From the NCBI GenBank assembly GCA_017516965.1, contig JAFXAP010000016.1, forward strand, positions 58,569-122,568: a DNA stretch of 64,000 bases. Reading direction: 5' to 3'. Source of the DNA: Clostridia bacterium (GTDB lineage Bacteria > Bacillota > Clostridia > Oscillospirales > Acutalibacteraceae). A model generated the notes under the pieces. It saw nothing but the letters and a program-made list of their open reading frames with translations, made no database searches and was not told the origin of the DNA. The position numbers were made by a program, and so were the translations under genes. This document shows positions 8,023-15,473 of this stretch, one piece after another (positions within the stretch are counted from its first letter, which is position 1; each line of letters begins with the position of its first letter).

Positions 8023-10332
8023 ATGAAGGATTTGGTAAAAAAAACTGAAGAAGGTATCACCCCTACCGGAAAAGATGTGGCGCAAGCAATTGCTTTACAT
8101 ATAATAACGGCAGTTATGGGGTTTGTTACATCGCGTGGGGTGATTTTAAACTCGTTAATGCCGTTTGGACTGGTGTTTGTAGGAGGTTGCAGTATAACCT
8201 TTTTGCCCAGCATTGCTTTGGGCGCCTTTGTTGGCTATTTTATTCCCGCGGTGGGAAGTGGCGGTTTCAGGTATATTGCCGCGTTACTTGCCGTTGTGGC
8301 AATAAGACTTGTGCTTTCAAATTATAAAAAGATTTGTGAAAATTTTATTTTTTTAGGAATAATTACAACCGTTTCTGATGCGGTTACAGGTATTGTAAGC
8401 TACAGCGGTGTACCGCTTGACGCTATAAAACTTGTTGCTGAATGTGTGATAGTTTTTGGCGGAGTTTTTCTTGTAAGCAAAAGTTTTTACTGCATAGCTT
8501 TTGAAAAAAGCGGATTTTCGGTAGATAGCCTTGTGTGTGTTTTGGGTTGCGCCGCCATCTTAATAACGGGTTTGGCCGACTTTTCTGTTTTTGGTTTATC
8601 TGTTGCTCATATTATAGGTGTGTTTTTAATTCTCGTGTCAGCAAAATACGGCGGAGTTGCCGCAGGATGCGCCGCGGGTATTGCGCTTTCTTTTGTTGCC
8701 GCATTGACCGATTCTTTTGAATCGGGTTTTGGCATATACACTTTTTCAGGACTTGCCGCAGGTATTTTTATAAGTCTTGGAAAATACGCCCAAAGCATAT
8801 CGGTTATAGCAACGGGTATAATAGGGCTTTCTTTTATGCAGTTTAAAGAAGGTTCTGCGGCATTTTTAACCGAAATAATAATATCGGCGGTAGCCTTTGT
8901 TTTAATTCCTCGCGCTGCAAGTGTGAGTTTGGGTAAACTTTTTTACCGTCAACCGCAGTTTCACACGCAAGAATCGGCAAATCAGGCACTCAGTTTAAAA
9001 CTTGGTCTTGCTTCCGAAGCGCTGCTTGATGTTTCTGATACGGTGTCGCAGGTATCGCAAGAATTGGCAAAAATAAACGCCCCTGATTTTAACACGGTTT
9101 TATCATACATAGAGCAAGACGCCTGCACGGGTTGCAAACTGCGACTTCACTGCTGGGAAAATAAAAGCACACAAACCGTTGACGCTGTTTTAAAGTTGAT
9201 AAACATTGCCAAAGGGCACTCAGATGCATCTGACGACACCGCCTTAAATGAATTCAGGGGGCGATGTATCAGAATAAAGAAAATGGAAGACAGCGTAAAA
9301 ACTCGGTACTTTGAATATGCATCTAATATTGCGGCTGAAAACCGAATTGATGAGGTGCGTCAGGTTGTGTCCGAACAATTTGAGGGCATATCAATTATGC
9401 TTGATGAGTTGTCAACCGCCTTTTCAAAAGAACAGCAATTTGACCTGCTTGCCGCCGAAGCCGCTGTATCAGCATTGAAAAACATAGGTATATACGCTAC
9501 CGAATGTGTCGCAAAGATTGATAAATTTGGACGTATGTCACTTGAAATGAAAATCAATTTATGCGACGATACTATTTTAAACCGATTACAAATGATGAAA
9601 ATTTTATCGCTCGCTTGTGAACGTGATTTTGACATACCAAATATAACAAAATCAGGAGATTACGCGCTTGTTACGGTAAACGAACACGCAAAACTGAGAA
9701 TTGACATTGGCGTAGAACAACACTGCGCAACACCTGGTTCAATTTGTGGTGATGCCTGCAAATATTTTAACGACGGCAAAGGGCATTTTATAATGATTTT
9801 AAGCGACGGAATGGGAACAGGCGGTCGCGCCGCTGTTGACAGCGCAATGGCATCGGGGCTTATGACACGACTGCTTAAAGCGGGTTTTGGTTATGATTGT
9901 TCGCTTAAAATTCTTAATTCTTCTATGCTTTTTAAATCAAGCGATGAGTCACTTGCCACTATGGATATTGCAAGCATTGATCTTTTCACAGGTAGTACCG
10001 AGCTTTATAAGTCGGGTGCGGCGCCCACTCTTGTTCGCCGAAACGGTCACTCAGGTCGCGCCGAAAGCCATAGTTTGCCAATAGGGATTTTAAAGGACGT
10101 TTCTTTTGACCGTGCAGGAATAAGACTTAAATCGGGCGATATTTTACTATTGGTATCAGACGGCGCCACCTTTGACGGTACCGAATGGGTACGTAAAGAG
10201 TTGGAAAACTGGGGCGACGGCGGGGCGCAAGACCTTGCCGAGCATATTTGCGATTGCGCACGTCGCCGATGCGCAACCACACGAACCGATGATATCACCG
10301 TTATGGCGGCTATAGTTGAAAAGGCAATATAA
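8023..10332 (+). CDS. spoIIE: Stage II sporulation protein E (SpoIIE), PP2C-type serine phosphatase
   Basis: 769 residues. SpoIIE dephosphorylates SpoIIAA to release sigma-F in the forespore and also localises to the polar septum. The N-terminal ~300 residues are a multi-pass membrane region; a cytoplasmic middle region has CTGCKLRLHCW (cysteines); the C-terminal PP2C/SpoIIE domain begins around residue 570 with MILSDGMGTGGRAAVDSAMA and later LLLVSDGAT, the metal-binding aspartates. I chose ATG 8023 because GGAG (8011-8014) is 8 bases upstream; an in-frame GTG at 8014 overlaps that site. The gene stands alone, with its own Spo0A-type promoter and a terminator right after the stop. Confidence 0.96.
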   Translation: MKDLVKKTEEGITPTGKDVAQAIALHIITAVMGFVTSRGVILNSLMPFGLVFVGGCSITFLPSIALGAFVGYFIPAVGSGGFRYIAALLAVVAIRLVLSNYKKICENFIFLGIITTVSDAVTGIVSYSGVPLDAIKLVAECVIVFGGVFLVSKSFYCIAFEKSGFSVDSLVCVLGCAAILITGLADFSVFGLSVAHIIGVFLILVSAKYGGVAAGCAAGIALSFVAALTDSFESGFGIYTFSGLAAGIFISLGKYAQSISVIATGIIGLSFMQFKEGSAAFLTEIIISAVAFVLIPRAASVSLGKLFYRQPQFHTQESANQALSLKLGLASEALLDVSDTVSQVSQELAKINAPDFNTVLSYIEQDACTGCKLRLHCWENKSTQTVDAVLKLINIAKGHSDASDDTALNEFRGRCIRIKKMEDSVKTRYFEYASNIAAENRIDEVRQVVSEQFEGISIMLDELSTAFSKEQQFDLLAAEAAVSALKNIGIYATECVAKIDKFGRMSLEMKINLCDDTILNRLQMMKILSLACERDFDIPNITKSGDYALVTVNEHAKLRIDIGVEQHCATPGSICGDACKYFNDGKGHFIMILSDGMGTGGRAAVDSAMASGLMTRLLKAGFGYDCSLKILNSSMLFKSSDESLATMDIASIDLFTGSTELYKSGAAPTLVRRNGHSGRAESHSLPIGILKDVSFDRAGIRLKSGDILLLVSDGATFDGTEWVRKELENWGDGGAQDLAEHICDCARRRCATTRTDDITVMAAIVEKAI

Positions 10333-10333
10333 A

Positions 10334-10364
10334 AAAAGAAGTCCTATTTTTTAGGACTTCTTTT
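10334..10364. terminator. Bidirectional terminator between spoIIE and the PepSY lipoprotein gene
   Basis: AAAAGAAGTCCTA (10334-10346) pairs with TAGGACTTCTTTT (10352-10364), with T-runs on both strands. It separates convergent genes. Confidence 0.88.
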
Positions 10365-10367
10365 CTT

Positions 10368-10778
10368 TTAATCTTTGCTTTTATCTGCAGAGATAACCTT
10401 GCCTGTTTCAGCATCTATGTCGTAATCGTACTCGGTGTTTCCCGAATTAAAATCGACCTCATATATAAGTTTACCGTTGTCACGGTCAAGGTCAACATCA
10501 ACATTACTTACCTGAGCTTCGTCAAGTCCCGCGTGTTTAAGCGCAGCGTCTCGCGCCTGTTTTGCAGTGATACCTGCCATTAAATTCATAGATTTTTTAT
10601 CATCGCCAACAGCCGATTCCACCTTGTCAGTTACCTTGTCGGTTGCGCTTTGTGTGCCGCTTATTACCGCATCACCAATAGATTCAGCGCCGCTGGTCAC
10701 ATCATTCATTACGCGTCCACATGCAGTTAGTGACAAAGCAAAGATTAAAACAATGCTTAAAATAATTATTTTTTTCAT
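10368..10778 (-). CDS. PepSY-domain lipoprotein
   Basis: 136 residues. The signal peptide MKKIIILSIVLIFALSLTAC ends in a lipobox LTAC, so the mature protein should be a membrane-anchored lipoprotein. After a polar linker with several DKV repeats, one PepSY domain spans about residues 70-133: ITAKQARDAALKHAGL, then DVDLDRDNGKLIYEVDF and YDYDIDAETGKVIS. PepSY domains are known as protease-inhibitory or propeptide-like modules at the cell surface; the exact role is unknown. The Shine-Dalgarno sequence is inside a perfect hairpin (10785-10814). It follows the ferritin gene by 65 bases and has a paralogous double-PepSY protein two genes upstream. Confidence 0.88.
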   Translation of the reverse strand: MKKIIILSIVLIFALSLTACGRVMNDVTSGAESIGDAVISGTQSATDKVTDKVESAVGDDKKSMNLMAGITAKQARDAALKHAGLDEAQVSNVDVDLDRDNGKLIYEVDFNSGNTEYDYDIDAETGKVISADKSKD

Positions 10779-10784
10779 AACAAA

Positions 10785-10814
10785 TTCCTCCCGTAATATT
10801 ATTAACGGGAGGAA
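10785..10814 (-). promoter_or_regulatory. Hairpin that sequesters the ribosome binding site of the PepSY lipoprotein gene
   Basis: TTCCTCCCGT (10785-10794) and ACGGGAGGAA (10805-10814) are perfect 10-bp complements around a 10-base AT loop. On the minus-strand mRNA the 3' arm carries GGGAGGAA, the Shine-Dalgarno site six bases before the ATG at 10778, so it would be fully paired. It could be translational control, or a weak terminator after ferritin. Confidence 0.6.
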
Positions 10815-10843
10815 CTTAAAAAATACAAATTTTTAAAAAATTA

Positions 10844-11356
10844 TTATAACACAAGACTTGGCGCGGAATAAACACGACCGGCAAGTTCCTGATCTAAAAG
10901 GTACAGGCTTTTTGGGTCGTCACCAAACAATTTGTATTTGTTTACAAGCTTGTCGGCGTTTTCCTCTTCTTCAAGCTGTTCTTTTACAAACCAGTCTAAA
11001 AACTGCATTGTGCGAAAATCTTTAACGCTATATGCCGCATCATAAATAGTGTGTATAAGATTTGTTACATAACGCTCGTGTTCGGCGCCTGTAAGCAGTG
11101 GGTCTAAATGATTTTTAAACTCTTTATCAGGTTGGTCGATTGCTTTAAGTGTTACCTTTACACCGTTGCTCTGCAAATATTTTAAGAAAAGCAGCGCGTG
11201 GTCGCGCTCTTCCTGAGCTTGAATGGTGTACCAATTGCCAAAGCCGTCAAGGTCATTATCAATATAGTAATTTGCCATATCTAAATAAAGATATGCGCTG
11301 TAAAATTCTTTGTTTATTTGGTCATTAAGCAACTCTATAACCTTTTTATCTAACAT
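10844..11356 (-). CDS. ftn: Non-heme ferritin
   Basis: 170 residues, the usual size. Ferritin oxidises Fe(II) and stores the mineral in a 24-mer cage, lowering Fenton chemistry. The ferroxidase ligands are visible: the first helix glutamate in INKEFYSAYLYLDMANYY, EERDHALLFLKYL (Glu and His), and later ExxxYE-like residues in the third/fourth helices with EQLEEEENADKLV. AGGTGG precedes the ATG. It starts 8 bases after the double-PepSY gene and precedes the PepSY lipoprotein gene, so it is the middle gene of an envelope/iron unit next to rubrerythrin and PerR. Confidence 0.96.
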   Translation of the reverse strand: MLDKKVIELLNDQINKEFYSAYLYLDMANYYIDNDLDGFGNWYTIQAQEERDHALLFLKYLQSNGVKVTLKAIDQPDKEFKNHLDPLLTGAEHERYVTNLIHTIYDAAYSVKDFRTMQFLDWFVKEQLEEEENADKLVNKYKLFGDDPKSLYLLDQELAGRVYSAPSLVL

Positions 11357-11364
11357 AATACCAC

Positions 11365-12153
11365 CTAATTCCTCTCTTTTTCGCTTGTGATGATTTCTTC
11401 GTTAACAGCATTTATATTATATGAATACTCGTGTTCTTTTGTTTCAAAATCTACTTCCCAAAAAATTCCGTTTCTTTCTTTATCGAGTTCAGCGTCTATG
11501 TCGAATGCCTCGGTGCGCTTAAGCCCTGCGTGTGATAAAGCAATTTCTATCGCGCGGTCACGTGTTATTGCGGGTGTGGTAGATGGGGTGGCTTCATCCT
11601 TGTCTTGCGGTTCTTTTTTGTCTTTTATTATGTTGCCCGTTTTAACATCTATCTCAAAAGAATATTCGTATTCTTTTGTTTCAAAATCCACTTCCCATAC
11701 TGTAGCATTTTTCTCACGGTCAATTTCGGCATCTATGTCATATACATTTGCTTCTTTCAAATTTACGTGCTCAAGAGCAATTTTAACCGCCTTTTCGCGT
11801 GTGATATTTTCATCATTTGATGTGGTATCTTGAGCAGTATTATCTTTTGTTTCGGGGTTTTTGCCCGGTTTGTTTTGTTCGGTTTCGGTTACATCTACCT
11901 TAACCTCATCTTGAATTGTTGTAGGTTTTGCGTCTGCATCTTTTTGAGTTTCGGTTTGATGCGACGTTTCGGGTTGCGATTTTTCAGGTTGTGGGTTTTC
12001 AAGTTTTGTATTTTCCGGTTCCGCATTTTCTACCGGTGAACTGTCAACGATTTTTTCGCTACTGTTGTTATTTACAACAGCGTCCTTATTGTTGCAGGCA
12101 GAAAGCGCAAATGCAAAAACCAATGTAAGTATTAAAGCTAATATTTTTTTCAT
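11365..12153 (-). CDS. Lipoprotein with two tandem PepSY domains
   Basis: 262 residues from the ATG at 12153, chosen because AGGAGG lies just upstream and the protein then begins MKKILALILTLVFAFALSAC, a lipoprotein signal with lipobox LSAC. A polar, Glu/Pro/Asn/Thr-rich linker (about residues 25-125) probably spans the cell wall. Two closely similar PepSY domains follow: ITREKAVKIALEHVNL with DIDAEIDREKNATVWEVDF, and ITRDRAIEIALSHAGL with DIDAELDKERNGIFWEVDF, evidence of internal duplication. Related to the PepSY lipoprotein at 10368. Function beyond surface location is not known. Confidence 0.88.
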   Translation of the reverse strand: MKKILALILTLVFAFALSACNNKDAVVNNNSSEKIVDSSPVENAEPENTKLENPQPEKSQPETSHQTETQKDADAKPTTIQDEVKVDVTETEQNKPGKNPETKDNTAQDTTSNDENITREKAVKIALEHVNLKEANVYDIDAEIDREKNATVWEVDFETKEYEYSFEIDVKTGNIIKDKKEPQDKDEATPSTTPAITRDRAIEIALSHAGLKRTEAFDIDAELDKERNGIFWEVDFETKEHEYSYNINAVNEEIITSEKERN

Positions 12154-12191
12154 TGTGTTTTCCTCCTGTAGCAATTTTTGATAAAAAAACA

Positions 12192-12216
12192 AAGGGAGCC
12201 TGTTTTAGACTCCCTT
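12192..12216 (-). terminator. Terminator of the rubrerythrin remnant
   Basis: AAGGGAG (12192-12198) pairs with CTCCCTT (12210-12216); the minus strand continues TTGTTTTTTT. It sits directly after the stop codon of the gene remnant at 12227. Confidence 0.75.
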
Positions 12217-12226
12217 AATTACTAAA

Positions 12227-12283
12227 TTATTTAAAGTAACGAGCGAGGAGTCCCTCGAATGCCTTGCCGTGTCGAGCCTCGTC
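12227..12283 (-). pseudogene. 3' remnant of a second rubrerythrin gene
   Basis: The minus strand encodes [18 protein letters not shown] then a stop. The intact rubrerythrin at 12656 ends [18 protein letters not shown]. Identity breaks off upstream of the DEARHG His/Glu motif, where the sequence has no frame. The remnant keeps its own terminator. Best read as a truncated duplicate left by deletion or recombination. Confidence 0.85.
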
Positions 12284-12384
12284 TTGAAACTACGCCCGAA
12301 AACTGCTTGAATAAAGGGCTTTTTTATTGAATTTCCAAAAATCCCACTTTTGTCACACCAAAACCGAATCATATTATGCTCTTT

Positions 12385-12585
12385 TTATTCATCATCAGCA
12401 TTTTTCTTTTTGCGAACTTTATTGATGATTGTAACAACAATCACAAAGCAGATTGTATTTACGAATCCTTCAATTAAAATTTCAATATATGTTTTTTGGA
12501 ACAATAATCCAATCAGTGCAACAACAATTGTAAAAATCACATATACTAATAAAAATTTCAAAATATTCTTGCCGAAGTTTTTCAT
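12385..12585 (-). CDS. Small two-TM membrane protein
   Basis: 66 residues from the ATG at 12585, which follows GGGGTG. A longer frame to 12648 exists but its extra codons lie in the rubrerythrin terminator hairpin. Two hydrophobic segments are visible, about residues 10-29 (FLLVYVIFTIVVALIGLLF) and 36-55 (GFVNTICFVIVVTII), then a basic-acidic tail KVRKKKNADDE. No family recognised. It sits between the rubrerythrin remnant and the intact rubrerythrin gene, in the same direction. Confidence 0.6.
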   Translation of the reverse strand: MKNFGKNILKFLLVYVIFTIVVALIGLLFQKTYIEILIEGFVNTICFVIVVTIINKVRKKKNADDE

Positions 12586-12603
12586 CAAATCACCCCAAAA
12601 CAA

Positions 12604-12634
12604 AAGATGTGCTACCGTTATGATAGCACATCTT
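12604..12634 (-). terminator. Terminator of perR-rubrerythrin
   Basis: AAGATGTGCTA (12604-12614) pairs with TAGCACATCTT (12624-12634), an 11-bp perfect stem, followed on the minus strand by TTGTTTTGG. It lies 22 bases after the rubrerythrin stop codon. Confidence 0.75.
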
Positions 12635-12655
12635 GGGTGATTTTTCAATCAGATA

Positions 12656-13198
12656 TTACTTAAAATAACGGTTCAGAAGACCTTCAAATGCCTTGCCGTG
12701 TCGGGCCTCGTCGCGAGCCATTTCGTGTACTGTGTCGTGAATAGCATCAAGACCGAGTTCTTTTGCAAGTTTTGCAAGTTCAAACTTACCCTTGGTTGCG
12801 CCGTTTTCGGCATCAACGCGCATTTCTAAATTTTTCTTTGTTGAATCGGTAAGCACTTCGCCCAAAAGCTCTGCAAATTTTGCAGCGTGTTCAGCCTCTT
12901 CCAAAGCTGCCTTTTCCCAGTAAAGACCGATTTCAGGATAACCTTCACGGTGCGCTACTCGTGACATTGCAAGATACATACCAACCTCTGAGCATTCACC
13001 ATTAAAGTTTTCACGAAGACCATCAATTATTCTCTGGTCAACACCCTGTGCAATACCTACAACGTGCTCAGCAGCCCAGGTCTTTTCACCTGACTGTTCT
13101 TCAAATTTTGATGCAGGCGCCTTACAAATTGGGCAAGCATCGGGAGCAGAATCGCCTTCGTGAACATAACCACAGATTAAACATACATACTTTTTCAT
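12656..13198 (-). CDS. rbr: Reverse rubrerythrin (N-terminal rubredoxin-like, C-terminal diiron domain)
   Basis: 180 residues. An N-terminal rubredoxin-like iron site ([10 protein letters not shown] near residue 6 and CPICKAP near 22) precedes a ferritin-like diiron domain with [25 protein letters not shown] and [13 protein letters not shown]. This domain order, opposite to classical rubrerythrin, defines reverse rubrerythrins of Clostridia, which reduce hydrogen peroxide and oxygen with NAD(P)H-derived electrons. The gene lies 39 bases downstream of the PerR-like regulator, same strand, so likely co-transcribed and derepressed by peroxide. A dead duplicate of its 3' end lies at 12227. Confidence 0.95.
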   Translation of the reverse strand: MKKYVCLICGYVHEGDSAPDACPICKAPASKFEEQSGEKTWAAEHVVGIAQGVDQRIIDGLRENFNGECSEVGMYLAMSRVAHREGYPEIGLYWEKAALEEAEHAAKFAELLGEVLTDSTKKNLEMRVDAENGATKGKFELAKLAKELGLDAIHDTVHEMARDEARHGKAFEGLLNRYFK

Positions 13199-13237
13199 TT
13201 TTAAAATCCTCCAAAAAATTATAATTAGTTTTATTTT

Positions 13238-13612
13238 TTATTGCAATTTGCAATTTTTACATAAACCGTACACCACGCATACGCTGTTTTCGGGTGTGAA
13301 GCCGTCAAAATCGACGATGTTTTTTATCTTTTCATCCTGAACTTTTGTATCTATTATCGCGCCGCAACATTTACAGTGCAAATGCAGATGAAAAGATTTA
13401 TCGCCGTCATAATGCTCGTAGCCGTCACCTACCGTGACGCTGAGTATTTCACCGCTTTCAACCAAAGACGCTAAGTTACGGTAAACCGTACCTAAACTGA
13501 TATTTGGTATCACCTGTCGCACGCTTTCATAAACCTGAGCGGCGGTTGGGTGGTCACACCGTGAATGAAGCTCATTTAAAATAGCCTCGCGTTGCTTTGA
13601 ATAGTTTGCCAT
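13238..13612 (-). CDS. perR: Fur-family regulator, PerR-like
   Basis: 124 residues. The N-terminal winged helix contains RCDHPTAAQVYESVR and ISLGTVYRNLASLVESGEI (recognition helix). The dimerisation half has the HLHLHCKCCGAIID region and CKNCK, two CxxC pairs for a structural zinc. Fur/PerR proteins sense metal-catalysed oxidation or iron. PerR is preferred because the downstream gene is rubrerythrin and a palindrome with a PerR-box core precedes the gene. It is short for Fur (~140) but normal for PerR-like members in Clostridia. Fur or Zur cannot be excluded. Confidence 0.85.
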   Translation of the reverse strand: MANYSKQREAILNELHSRCDHPTAAQVYESVRQVIPNISLGTVYRNLASLVESGEILSVTVGDGYEHYDGDKSFHLHLHCKCCGAIIDTKVQDEKIKNIVDFDGFTPENSVCVVYGLCKNCKLQ

Positions 13613-13628
13613 AACTCACCTCTTTTCT

Positions 13629-13653
13629 AAAAGTAGTAATCATTACTACTTTT
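13629..13653. promoter_or_regulatory. Perfect 25-bp palindrome, probable PerR/Fur operator
   Basis: AAAAGTAGTAAT-C-ATTACTACTTTT is a perfect 12-1-12 palindrome 17 bases upstream of the regulator start. Its core TAATCATTA equals the centre of the PerR box (TTATAATNATTATAA). Autoregulation of perR-rbr is the likely role. Confidence 0.8.
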
Positions 13654-13701
13654 TACATTTTTAATTATACACACTATTTTTTATTTGTCAAGCATTTTTT
13701 C

Positions 13702-13753
13702 TTGACTTTTTAAAAAAATTTTTTTAAAATAGACTTGTTTAAGTTTTTAACAA
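13702..13753 (+). promoter_or_regulatory. rex promoter with Rex-type operator
   Basis: TTGACT (13702-13707) and TAAAAT (13725-13730) are 17 bases apart. Immediately downstream, at the likely start site, 13735-13753 reads TTGTTTAAGTTTTTAACAA, close to the Rex site TTGTTAA-N4-TTAACAA with one extra base between half-sites. It would give NADH-sensitive autoregulation. Confidence 0.6.
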
Positions 13754-13784
13754 TCTTTTTATATGATTTGAGGTTTAATTTTAA

Positions 13785-14411
13785 ATGAATCCAACAGGAA
13801 TTTCAAACTCGGTAATAAACCGTTTGCCCCGATACTATCGTTTTTTGGGCGAACTAAAAAAAGAAGGACTTACCCGCATATCTTCACGCGAGTTGTCTGA
13901 GCGTATGAATTTGACTGCAAGTCAAATAAGACAAGACCTTAACTGCTTTGGTGAGTTTGGTCAACAGGGCTATGGCTATAACATAGAGCTTTTACAAAGC
14001 GAGATAGCAAAAATACTTGGTCTTGACAAACCGCAAAATGCTATTCTTATAGGTGTGGGTAACCTTGGCAAAGCCATTGCCCACTATATAAACTTTGAGG
14101 CTAAGGGTTTTCATCTTATAGGTATGTTTGATACAAAAGAATCGCTTGTGGGTCAGATGGTGCGCAACGTACCAATAAGACACATATCTACATTAGATGA
14201 ATTTTGCCGTGAAAATATGCCGCGCGCCGCAATTCTTTGCATACCAAAGGAAGCATCTAAAGAGATTTGCGACCAGCTTATAAAATTGGGGGTTAAAGGT
14301 TTTTTAAACTTTAGTCACTACGATATTGCCCTTGATCACCCCAACGTAGAGGTTGAAAACATTCACTTTGGCGACAGTCTTATGACGCTGTCATATAAAC
14401 TTAGCAACTAA
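13785..14411 (+). CDS. rex: Redox-sensing transcriptional repressor Rex
   Basis: 208 residues, normal length. The N-terminal winged helix (LPRYYRFLGELKKEG, then LTASQIRQDLNCFGEFGQQG) is the Rex hallmark. A Rossmann domain follows, ILIGVGNLGKAIAHY (GxGxxG) near residue 87, and a C-terminal domain-swapped helix LMTLSYKLSN. Rex binds operators when NAD+ is high and is released by NADH, controlling fermentation genes such as those for alcohol, butyrate or formate pathways. GAGG lies 11 bases before the ATG. It is monocistronic, flanked by a shared convergent terminator with trxB. Confidence 0.97.
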   Translation: MNPTGISNSVINRLPRYYRFLGELKKEGLTRISSRELSERMNLTASQIRQDLNCFGEFGQQGYGYNIELLQSEIAKILGLDKPQNAILIGVGNLGKAIAHYINFEAKGFHLIGMFDTKESLVGQMVRNVPIRHISTLDEFCRENMPRAAILCIPKEASKEICDQLIKLGVKGFLNFSHYDIALDHPNVEVENIHFGDSLMTLSYKLSN

Positions 14412-14425
14412 ACGCATAACAAAAT

Positions 14426-14467
14426 AAAAAAGTTTCCTTACGAAATTACTCGTAAGGAAACTTTTTT
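14426..14467. terminator. Bidirectional terminator between rex and trxB
   Basis: An 18-bp stem, 14426-14443 with 14450-14467, contains GTTTCCTTACGA and its complement around a 6-base loop, with A/T-runs on both sides. It overlaps the trxB stop codon. Confidence 0.92.
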
Positions 14468-15365
14468 ATTTGTCAAGATAATCGCATGCGGCAAGCGCTG
14501 CTATTGCGCCGTCGGCGGCGGCTGTTGCCACCTGACGTATTTTTTTTGTGCGGCAATCTCCCGCTACAAAAATACCGTTGGCATTGGTAAGGCAGTTTTC
14601 GTCTGAACTTACGTAACCTCTATCGTCAAGATTAACTATGCCGCTGAATATTTCGTTTTGTGGAATAAGGCCAATTGCCACGAACATACCATCGATGTTA
14701 AGTATTTTTTCGTTTCCATCGGTGTCAGCAATTGTGATACCGCTTAGCGTTGTGTCGCCCAAAACACCCTTTACGGTATGACCTAAAATAAGTTCTATGT
14801 TTTGCTTTTCGGCTATCTTCTCTTGCAATTTTTGTTCGCCTGTTAAAAAGTCAAGATTTTGAACAAGATAAACCTTTTTAGCTAAGTCAGCAAGTAAAAT
14901 AGCCTCTTGCAAAGCGGAGTTTCCGCCGCCTATAACGGCTACGTCCTGACCTGCATAAAATGCGCCGTCACAAACCGCGCAAAAAGAAATACCCTCGCCA
15001 ACGAAATCCTCTTCGCGAGGCAGTCCCAACATACGATGCTTGGCGCCCGTTGCAATAATAACGGTTTTGCCCTCAAATTCGCCGCTGTCGGTAACAACTG
15101 TTTTAACGTCGCCCTGCTTTATCTCTAAAACCTCGGCGCACTCAACCTCCGCATCAAGACCCAATGCCTGCTCAACCAGTTTTTCGGCAAATTCGTTACC
15201 CGTAACCTCGCTAAAGCCCGGTATATTTTCTACCTTGGGTGAATATGTAATTTGTCCGCCAAAAGAGCCCTTTTCTATTACAAGAACGCTTTTGTTGGCG
15301 CGACGGGCATACACTGCCGCAGTAAGACCTGCAGGGCCGCCGCCTATAACTATAATATCATACAT
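14466..15365 (-). CDS. trxB: Thioredoxin reductase-like FAD-dependent disulfide reductase
   Basis: 299 residues. The FAD-binding start is MYDIIVIGGGPAGLTAAVYA; the redox centre CAVCDG lies near residue 133; the NADPH fold VIGGGNSALQEAILL follows at ~145; the C-terminal FAD motif is GIFVAGDCRTK. This is the low-Mr bacterial TrxB layout. It reduces thioredoxin or thioredoxin-like domains. It lies downstream of nrdD, whose product carries a glutaredoxin-like tail and could be its substrate, although a terminator separates them. No discrete trxA gene is in the window. Confidence 0.95.
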   Translation of the reverse strand: MYDIIVIGGGPAGLTAAVYARRANKSVLVIEKGSFGGQITYSPKVENIPGFSEVTGNEFAEKLVEQALGLDAEVECAEVLEIKQGDVKTVVTDSGEFEGKTVIIATGAKHRMLGLPREEDFVGEGISFCAVCDGAFYAGQDVAVIGGGNSALQEAILLADLAKKVYLVQNLDFLTGEQKLQEKIAEKQNIELILGHTVKGVLGDTTLSGITIADTDGNEKILNIDGMFVAIGLIPQNEIFSGIVNLDDRGYVSSDENCLTNANGIFVAGDCRTKKIRQVATAAADGAIAALAACDYLDK

Positions 15366-15437
15366 TTTTATAATTTCCTTTCACTATATGTAACGAATAG
15401 TTACGTTGTGAGTAATTTTATTCAAACGCTCTAAAAT

Positions 15438-15467
15438 AATATGGCAGGATGTTATTCCTGCCATATT
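15438..15467 (-). terminator. Terminator of nrdD
   Basis: AATATGGCAGGA (15438-15449) and TCCTGCCATATT (15456-15467) form a 12-bp stem, 7 bases after the nrdD stop; the minus strand continues ATTTTAG. Confidence 0.8.
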
Positions 15468-15473
15468 GTTTTA

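Noticed and set aside
12350-12640. Plus-strand 96-residue frame
   Set aside because: Antisense to the small membrane protein and the rubrerythrin terminator; no ribosome site or family.
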